DNA of 64,000 nt, taken from Mycoplasma seminis (GTDB lineage Bacteria > Bacillota_I > Bacilli_A > Mycoplasmatales > Metamycoplasmataceae). How positions within the stretch are numbered: position 1 is the stretch's first letter; each line of letters opens with the position of its first letter. Below are positions 55,486 through 64,000 of the stretch, in pieces. A program made the translations under genes and the position numbers. The notes beneath the pieces are model-generated. The model saw only the letters and a program-made list of their open reading frames with translations, was not told the DNA's origin and made no database searches. The DNA is taken from positions 992,001 through 1,056,000 of the forward strand of contig NZ_CP132191.1 in NCBI RefSeq assembly GCF_030718845.1, read 5' to 3'.

Positions 55486-55509
55486 AAAGCCAGCTTGCGC
55501 TAGCTTTCA
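55486..55509 (-). terminator. Terminator of the ABC transporter operon
   Basis: Leftward, AGCTAGC-GCAA-GCTGGCT is followed by TTTATTATG. Confidence 0.75.
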
Positions 55510-55511
55510 TA

Positions 55512-56501
55512 TTATTCTGCTCAATTCAAATCTTTAGGATGAATTGTTTCTTTATTTGCTTTTATCTTAGAAATTCTTCCTTTTTTAACATGGAAAATTC
55601 TATCAGCAATTGGTTCAACAAGTGGGTTGTGGGTAACCATAACAATTGTTGTTCCATATTTCTTGTTAATTTCATATAAGTAAGAAAGAACAATTTCTGT
55701 AGTCGCTTCATCAAGCGCTCCAGTAGGTTCGTCAGCAAAAATGATTTCAGCATTTTTAGCTAAAGCACGTAGAATAGAAATACGTTGTTGTTGACCTCCA
55801 GACATTTGAGAAGGGAATTTGTTTTTGATATCTACAATATCAAATTCTTCAAATAGCTTATCTATATCAAGTTGTTTTTCTTTATCTTTTTGTAATCAGG
55901 CACCTGTTTCAACATTATCATAACCATTAAGGTTTTGAAGCAAGTTGTAGTTTTGGAAGATAAAGCTTACGTGTTGTCTTCTGAATAAAGTTAATTGATT
56001 ATCAGACATATAAGGTAAGTTATTATCACAAACTATAACATCACCTCTTGAAGGTCTATCAAGCCCTGAAATAAGGTTTAAAAGTGTTGATTTACCCCCA
56101 CCTGATTTACCAAAGATCATAACAAATTCACCTTTTTTAATATCTAGTGAAATATTTTTTAAAACTCTAGTTACAGTGTTTCCTGATAGGTAGTATTTTG
56201 AAACATCTTTAACTTCAATAATACTTCCTTCACTATTTTTAAGTTCTTTATGATCATCAGCTGGACGTTTTCTGTTTGCTGCTTTTCTAAGTTTTTTAGC
56301 TATAGATCTATCAACAGTAATTTTATTAGCACCACCATCTGAGTCTAATACTTCAAAAACATTTTTAACTGTTATTTTAGTATCGGCTGTTTTTTTAGTT
56401 AAAACAACTTCTTCTTCAATATGAGTTTCTAATGTATTTTCTTGAGTATGTTCAGCAGTGTTTAATTGAGAATTGTCTTTTTCTTGATTTTCTAAATTCA
56501 T
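55512..56501 (-). CDS. ABC transporter ATP-binding protein, MacB/LolD type
   Basis: 329 aa. The N-terminal ~90 residues are an acidic, disordered extension rich in Glu/Thr, not present in typical LolD. The ATPase starts at about 93 (IIEVKDVSKYYLSGN). Walker A is GKSGGGKST, Q-loop FIFQNYNLL, signature MSGGQQQR, Walker B IIFADEPTGALD and H-loop VTHN. TGA Trp codons are at VETGAWLQ and LNWAE. Its ATG overlaps the stop of the giant permease gene by one base (TAATG), so the two form a transporter. Confidence 0.93.
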
Positions 56502-59500
56502 TATTTTCCTTTCAATAAATCAATAGCTTTGATTTTATTAAGTACGATTCATGCAAATGAAGCTGTTGCGATAAATACAAATAAGATAACTCCAATTGTT
56601 AAGAATGCATTTGCAGCTGTAATTGCAAGTGGTATAGCAATTTGTGCCGCTGTTGTTAAGAATGAACTAAAGATTGAGATTAATCCAAATGCAATAGGGA
56701 GCGAGATCAGGATTGAGATAATAACAAACGGAATATAGATTGAGAAGAATATTCTAATCTTTTCTTTTCCAGTATATCCAAGCACAGCTCAAATAGCGAT
56801 ATTTTTCTCGTTTTCATTAATTAAAATTGTTGAGATGATTACTAATATTACTATAGAAACAATGAATGTTAAAATGGTAATTAATGTAACCACAATTTGT
56901 ACCGTTTTAGCTATTGTCATAGTGTAGTTAACTTCAATATCTTTTGAATCTAGACTAGCTGCTGAAGGTACATATAATTTGTTTTCAAATATCTTAGCAA
57001 ATCTTTCAATGTTGCTTTGTGCATTAGCACGTGCTATTTGGTAGTTTTCTTGAATTGCATTAACATCATCACTACCTGAATAATTTGAGTTTAAGAATTT
57101 AGCAATTTCTTGATCACTATATCCAATATTTCTCATTGCACCATTAGGCATATCTGGGTTAATTACTTTAGAACCAAATATTCCGTCAAATAATTCACCC
57201 ATAGCTTTTTCAGTCAATTTAGCAGTATCAAATGTATCAATACTTGCTCAATATCCACTAATTGAGTAAAGTGAAGCATTGTTTAAGATTTGCATTGGAA
57301 GTGGGTTATTTGAAAGCACTCCGTTAAATGGTGTTCCATTATTATATGCAGGATTAAATTTCATTGTGTTTAATCCAAGAATCTTATTAGCAAATTGATG
57401 TGGAATGATAAATTCATTATTAATGTATGAAGGGTTAACTCCTGCAACTTTAAGCACATATTTATTAGCTTGTAAGTTTGAAGTAGCAGGTATTCCAACT
57501 TCATTGTTTAATTCTTTTTGATATCTATCCACAGTGTTATTAGGCATTATTTCAATTGTTTTTCCAATACCTAAATCATATGTTTGAGCAACAACTTCAT
57601 TAATAATTAATGGAATTGTCTTAGCATTAGGGTTTTGATTGTATTCATCATTGATTTGTTTTAATAAATCAACCCCATTAGTAGAAATAATTTTAACTTG
57701 TTTTGATGCAGGATTATATCCATACATTTTTGCATTAATTGGTGTAGTTTTATGTTTTCCTTTAATAGCAGTAATATTTGAATCAACATATGTATATACT
57801 TCATCAAATTGTTCATTAAGGTATAAACCGCCAAATCCAATAAAGAAGTCATTAATTGTTTTAGCTTTAGGATCTTTAGCAAGTAATTCATTGTTATTTT
57901 TAGCTATTTTATCATAACCTTTAACAAGGAATTCTCTATAAGCATCTCTATAGTTACCTGTATTAATTACTTTAGCTGAATACCCCATTGCTAGTGGTTC
58001 AAATTCCATGTAATAGAATTTACCATTCATTACATTATCAGCATCTGGGAAGTATTGGAAGAATCCTTTTTTATCAACATCAGCTAATGCTGTTGCTTGT
58101 TGATCAATTTCTCCATTTTTATATTTAACTACTTCTTGAGTTTGTTCAAGTGCTTTACCAACTTCATTACGTACTTTTAAGATTCTAGCTTTTTGAGAAT
58201 CAGGAAGTGAGTTATACACTGAATTTCATGGGTCAACTCCAACTACTGAATCAATAAGCACGTTAACTGAGAATTGAGAAATAATGTGTCCGTCAAATTC
58301 ATTTGGTTGACCATTTTTACCATCTTTATTAACAGCTGCTGAATATCCAGGTTTAAAGTATGCGGCTTGGAATTGGTCTAATTCAGAAAGACCTCCAATT
58401 GGTACATATAAGTTGTTATTGATATTAGTTGGATTATATGGATTAATTGGTCCACCTTCAAGTGTAGGTGAATATAAATCAAATCTATAATTGTATGTTC
58501 TATTTTGATATGTTTTATTAATTGATTCTTCAAACACACCAAATGTAGCAAATCCAAATAAAGTTGTAAGTGATGTAAGAATAATACTAATTCCAAATGA
58601 TGAAAGTTTTCAGAATGAGTTAAAGATTAATGATGCTGAGAACTTAGTTTTAACATTTGATTTCTTAAATCCATTAGCATATTTCTTATACACTTCACCT
58701 GTAGCAACTTCTACAATTCCACTCATTAAGTCAATTGATTTAAATCTAAGTGAACGAAGTGAAACAATTATGATAAGCACACACATTGCAAGTAATGGTA
58801 CAACTATATTAATTAATAACGATACTCAAGAGAAGGTTAAGGTTTCTATTGGTACAGTTCAATAATTTTCAAGTATTCTAAGCCCTACTCCTTGAAGTAA
58901 GAATCCTGTGATATATCCAAGTAAATCTCCAATAAAGATTGTGAAGAATGCAAACACAGTCATAGAAGCTGCGATTTCAAGTGGTGTGTACCCTTGAGCA
59001 ACTAAAATACCAATAACTTTATTTTTGTTTGAAATATAACGTTTAATAATGAAAATAATTGAGATTGTTACTAATGCAACAAGGATTGAAAGAAGGATTT
59101 TTGAAGCATAGTCAACAGATTTAACTATACCTTTCATTGCTGTAACACGAATACTTCTTTCAGGGTTAAGCATATCAAGCTCATCATCTAAGAATACTCT
59201 TTGGAAGTCATCAGCATTCTTAGTTTCTTCTTTAAGAATTACATCTAATTTTTCTTTTAAAGCTTCATTACTTAAGTTTGTTGGGTTTTTAATAAGTAAG
59301 TACTCTTTAACTAAGTTTCCTCTATAAGCTTGTTTAATTCTATCGAACCCTTGTGAGTTAACATAAACGATTGCTTGTGAAGAAGGGTTAAGTTGCAAGT
59401 TAGCTTCATCAAGTACTGGATAAATGTTATCGTATGTTAAATCATCCCCAATAATGATATATTCTGAACCATTAACATTGATTTTGAACTCTTCAGGGAG

Positions 59501-62500
59501 AAGTGATAGAAGTGAAACCATTTTATATGGGTCAGTTGGTAATTTACCATTATAAATCTTCTTGTGATTACGTGATAATCATGCGTAGTTTGCTTTGGCT
59601 ACATAAGAACCGATTTGGTCAAATCTTAAGATATTATTCATCTTATTAAGGCCAGTAATTGTGTTGATAGCTTTTAATAAATCATCAATTAAGTTAACAT
59701 TAAACATTTCATATGTTTTGTTATCTGTAGCATTTTTACTTTTATCTAATCAATAGTAAAGTTGATCATTATCGATAGCAAGTGAAACTTTAGCTTCTTT
59801 TTCGATAACTGGATAAAGAACACTTGGTTGTACTAAGCTAGCGATTAAATCATAAACAGCTTGACTATTTTCTTTTAATAATTCTTCAAAGTTAGTTAAT
59901 TTATTCAAAATTAAGTAACTTAAGTTTGCATTATTAGTTGCTTGATTTCCTAATGTATTAGTATCTGTTAAATATCAAACAACTCATTCTGGATGGTTTT
60001 TAATCATTACAGTTGAAAATACGAAGTTAGGGATACCAAATAGTAATAATGATGGTTGTGCATAGCTTTTCTTAAAGATATCATTAATTACTGCATAATG
60101 ACTAATTAAAGCAGGATTTACAAATGAATAATTAATTAATGTATAAATTGCATTTGAATCTGCGTTATCAAATTTAAATGTTGTAAAATGCCTATCACCC
60201 TCCGAAATTTCAGGAGCATTAAATGTAGATGAATTTGTAACCTTGTTATATAAGTGTGATGAACCAATATAAGCAAAGCTTTGTGTAATATTAAATTCAT
60301 TGTGTTTAATAAATGATTTGAAATCAGGGAATTTATTAACTAATTGTTTTAAGATTGGGTTTGTATAATTTCCATCTTTATCTGTTTCAAAGAAATTCTT
60401 CTTCATTGCTATTATGTTAGCCATAGATCTTGTGATACCAAATTTAGTTGTTTGATATTCAGTAATATTATCTGCTGAAGGTTGGAATAATTCAAATGAA
60501 TTAAAACTATCAAGCACTTCTTTTTGGTTAGCAATATTTAGCAATTCATTAGCAAAGGCTTTTTTAAGGTTAACATCCATTTTTAATTCTGGATCAAAAA
60601 TACTAAATCAAAATTGGTAAAGTGGATATCCTTCACTTAAGTAAGAATATGAATCAATCTTACTTGATGACTTAGAAATAAATGTTGAAAGTATATTTTT
60701 GATTAAATCAAATGTTAAATTACTATCAACAGCATTTACATTAGCATATCATGAGATAACATCAGCAATAGAAGAATTTTCTCCAAGTACAGGTGCTACT
60801 GAACTTTGTTTAAGTACTGCTAAAAGATCGTTTCATTTATTTAATAGTACTAAAGCATCTTCTTTTGTAATTATGTTGTCGTCTTTATTTATTCTTAAAA
60901 TATAGCTTGCTAAAGGTTGTTCAGCTTCGCTAAACATAAAGTAGTTTAATACTTCATCACTTTGTTGTTTATTCAATACCGCTAAGTATTTATTAACAAA
61001 CATTTCTGACTTAGTTAATGTACTTGCACTATTGCTTGAGGCATTTGTACCTTGTAAACTATTAATTAAGTCAAAATATCCTAATTTTTCATTATCAGGA
61101 GCAGGGACAGTTATATAACTATTATTTCCTAAATCAACACTATATCCCTTACCTGAAAGATTAAACATTTTAATAACTTCATCTTTAAACGTTTTATTTG
61201 AACCAGGTAAAGTGAAGAATGCTTTAAGTAAAGCATAAATATAATCAACATTAGATAAAGAAATTGCAGTTGAATATAAGTGGATTTTTGTTTCTCTTTG
61301 AGTTCTATAATCGAACACAATTCCTTTTGAATAAAATTTTTCAAGTTTTGCACTTGCTTCAAGTGAACTTGCAAATAAATTAATATCAAATGCATCAATT
61401 AAGTATTCAACACCACTTATTGTATTTTTGTAAATATCAATCTTATTAATAATATTCTTAATAAGAGATGACATGTTTTTAAGCACTGTGTGTAAAGGAC
61501 TTTTAACATTATTTTCATCATTTAATGATTTTAAGTCTAAGTTCTTAATAATGTTTTTAAGGTTTGATTTAAACATATCTGAATCAATTGATTTTAATAA
61601 TCAAATAACTAATTCATGATATGAAGTTCTTCTTTTGTATTTAACTGTTATATCTTTACCAGTTACTGGGTCTTTGACTGTATCTTCAATTTCTTTATTG
61701 AATTCATTTTGATAGAAATTGTTTGTAAAGTCTGTGAACTTAATAAAGTCAATAGAATTAATAATTCCAATTAAATAATCTAATAATTTAACAGGATCTT
61801 TTGATGCATAAACTAATCCACTAGGTGAAATAATTGAGTTTAAATTATCATTTCCAATTAATCCAGCTAAATTAAAGAATGAAGTAATTTGTGCTACTAA
61901 GTATTGTTTTTGGCCTTCTAATGTTGGAATTTGAGACAATATGTGTTTAGCATGAGACAAGATACCAACAAGCATTTTATTTAAGTAATCACCATTAATG
62001 TTATGTGACATTTTATAGAATGTATCAAATGCTATTTTAGGAACATAACTTAATTTAATTTGACCAGAAGCGAAAACTGAAGCGAAATCATTTACTTTGA
62101 ATGAATAATCGATTGCATCAGTAAGTGCATAAACAACATCTTTTGAAATAAACCCTTCTTTAACAAGGTCCATTTCAAGCATTGCTTTTTGCATGTTGTC
62201 AACTGCTTTTGTCATAGAGCCTTGATTTAAAGCTTCATTCATAACTTCAAGCGAAGGTCCTCTATATGCAAAGGGAACATATACAACATTATTAAACTCA
62301 GGATCAGCTTCTACTCACCCGTGAGGATTTAATTCTGATTTTAAGACTAATTTATTTTTTCTTAAGAAGCTTTCTAAGTTATTTGTATTTAACATACCGT
62401 TATTAAGTTGTTTAATAATTGTTTCATCTTTAACACTTGGATCTTTTAAAGGTATGTTTTCTCAGTAAGCTAATTTACCTTCAACATTAAAGTGAGGTTT

Positions 62501-64000
62501 TAATACATAGAAGTATGTTTCATTTTGTTTGATAGCTGTAATGCCTAAATTAGCAAAATTATTAAATTCAGATAACGGAGTATCATTTGTAGCATTTTCA
62601 ACAAAATTAGCTAATTTATAAATCTTTTGACCCTTAACCATTGTAGGTATTAAATTACCTGAGTTATAGTTCTTAAGCATCATTGTGTTATATTGATAAT
62701 CTGACTTAATGTAGTTAGGATCTGGTGTAATGTTTTCTATAGCATTAACTAAGATAACTTTTGAAACATAATAATCTAATTGTTTAGTTCTAAAGAAATT
62801 ATCAATTTCTAGTGATGTTTCACGAAGATTTGTAGATTTCTTTGCTTCATTTATTAATTTATTAATATTGTTAGCAATTCCGTTGATTTCATTATCGCTA
62901 TTTCCGATATTTACAAATTGGAAAACATTTTTTTCATTTGTATTAGCATCAAATGAATCGATTGTAAGTTGTTCTTTTATCCCTATGTTATCTGCACCAA
63001 TGGTATATTCTTTACCATCTACTGTATATTTAAAGTTTTTAACAGATTCATAAATATTCTTTTTAACAATATTTAATGCTCCGTTTTTAATAATAGAGAA
63101 TGTATTAACTAAAATATTTTTATCAATTAGGTTTTTATAAACACTTTGAGTTAAATCAGCAGGTGATTTAATATTTTCCATTTCAGCAATAGTTCTTGGT
63201 TTTTCATAACTATATGCCTTGTAATTAGGAATTTTAGTACCAGATTTATTATCTAATTTAGGTAAATTATTTGATAATGTAGTTGCTGCAATATTATTTG
63301 ATTTTTCTATTTCGCTTATGCGAGCGCACATTTCATTATAAAATTCTTCTAATTTTGCATATTCACCATTTTTAAGGTTTTGGTATTTTTCATATGATTG
63401 TTTAATGTATGTATCTAAGTCTGTAACAAACTTACTTAATTGACTATCAGTTTTGTTATGTGTTAAATAATCATTAACAATAATAAATGCCTTATTTATA
63501 ATACTGTTTATATATTCTAAACTAGTTTTTTCTGCATTAGCAACCCCTATTTGTTGATCAATAGGTGCAAGTGATAATTTAACATCTAAAATTTCATCCA
63601 TTGATATAAATGTATCTTGAGATGTTTTTGAAGTTTCAGGTGAATTTTTATCTTCAATAAGAGCTCCATTAACATCAAATGAATAGATGTAATTTAAGAT
63701 ATTTTTTGATCAATACGAAAATTGTCTAAATTGACTAGGAATTTCACCGTTATTATTTTTTAATAAGCTTTCCATGAAACCAGCATAAGCACCGTCTCAT
63801 TTGTTTTTGTAATCTATATATGTAGATTGGTAAACTTTTCTTTGGAAATAAACAATGTTTTGTTGTTTAGCTGCTCATTTAACTGGAATATTATATTTTT
63901 GATTAGGAGCAAAAATAAAGAATTCTTTTTCTTTAGCTACTTTGTATTCTTCTGAACTGAGTGATTTATATTTAACACTTGTAGCAAGCTTTTCATTCAT
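56501..64000 (-). CDS. Giant FtsX/MacB-type ABC permease (partial, at least 2500 codons)
   Basis: One uninterrupted frame from the window edge to TAA 56501, with many TGA Trp codons. Two membrane blocks are visible. The C-terminal block has IVVTLITILTFIVSIVILVI, FVIISILISLPIAFGLIS and LTIGVILFVFIAT. A middle one has LSILVALVTISIIFIIKR, MTVFAFFTIFIGDLLGY and LINIVVPLLAMCVLIIIV. Both carry the FtsX-type GY-P/EKI cytoplasmic loops (VLGYTGKEKI; VAQGYTPLEIA). Between and before them lie very large extracellular domains of about 470 and over 1500 residues. Codon 63998-64000 is Met, but no N-terminal span is seen there, so the gene continues beyond the window. Likely an export or surface-remodelling machine. 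Confidence 0.9.

Overview
The window is from a mollicute (Mycoplasma in the broad sense). The DNA is very AT-rich. UGA is read as tryptophan throughout: nearly every long gene stays open only if TGA is Trp, for example the active sites W-C-G-P-C of thioredoxin and G-R-C-W of PepC. A single 5S rRNA gene stands apart from 16S and 23S genes. The IS content (IS1634-like and IS1630/IS30-like) and the gene set fit the hominis/synoviae side of the genus (Mycoplasmopsis/Metamycoplasma). I cannot name the species.

Layout. 1-9261: tail of an unknown gene, an IS1634-like element, then a leftward block with a membrane protein, endonuclease IV, a K+ channel, aminopeptidase C and DNA ligase. 9394-13034: rightward trigger factor, 5S rRNA, a lipoprotein and thioredoxin. 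13131-15001: a second, decayed IS1634 copy. 15121-20516: a complete type I restriction-modification operon hsdR-hsdM-hsdS, leftward. 20639-28018: a membrane protein, tRNA-Thr, a DnaQ-like exonuclease with BRCT, Ffh, RluD, a membrane protein with a Rho-N-like tail, an IS30-family element and a DUF45-like metallopeptidase. 28082-33706 is leftward: a secreted cysteine peptidase with a small membrane partner, a duplicated copy of that partner, uracil phosphoribosyltransferase and phosphoketolase. 33979-36692: a HAD phosphatase and the third, intact IS1634 copy. 36783-42497 is leftward: a three-gene cassette (secreted helical protein plus two related membrane proteins), a DUF402 protein and a membrane-anchored zinc metalloprotease. 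42659-48884: a small conserved protein, a second IS30-family copy, a lipoprotein and a helicase IV-like protein. 49002-56501: PepO, LepA, a candidate small RNA, LysS, a TM2 protein, a membrane protein and an ABC ATPase. 56501 to the window end: a giant MacB/FtsX-type permease, cut by the window edge.

The core genes are housekeeping: translation (LysS, LepA, Ffh, trigger factor, 5S, tRNA-Thr, RluD), repair (LigA, Nfo), energy and salvage (phosphoketolase, Upp) and peptide use (PepC, PepO). The accessory layer consists of five insertion sequences, the R-M operon, surface lipoproteins and peptidases, and the 36783-39551 cassette.

The most striking structural theme is that all five ISs sit on rho-independent terminators. 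The two IS30 copies are bracketed by exact duplications of a terminator hairpin (18 and 21 bp). The three IS1634 copies are bracketed by long direct repeats (227/228, 180 and 65 bp), each containing a complete terminator, so the flanking genes keep intact ends. The best candidates for undescribed biology are the 36783-39551 cassette, which looks like a toxin with immunity genes but is unproven, the peptidase/membrane-partner pair with its duplicated promoter module, and a ~107-nt RNA driven by a 5S-like promoter.
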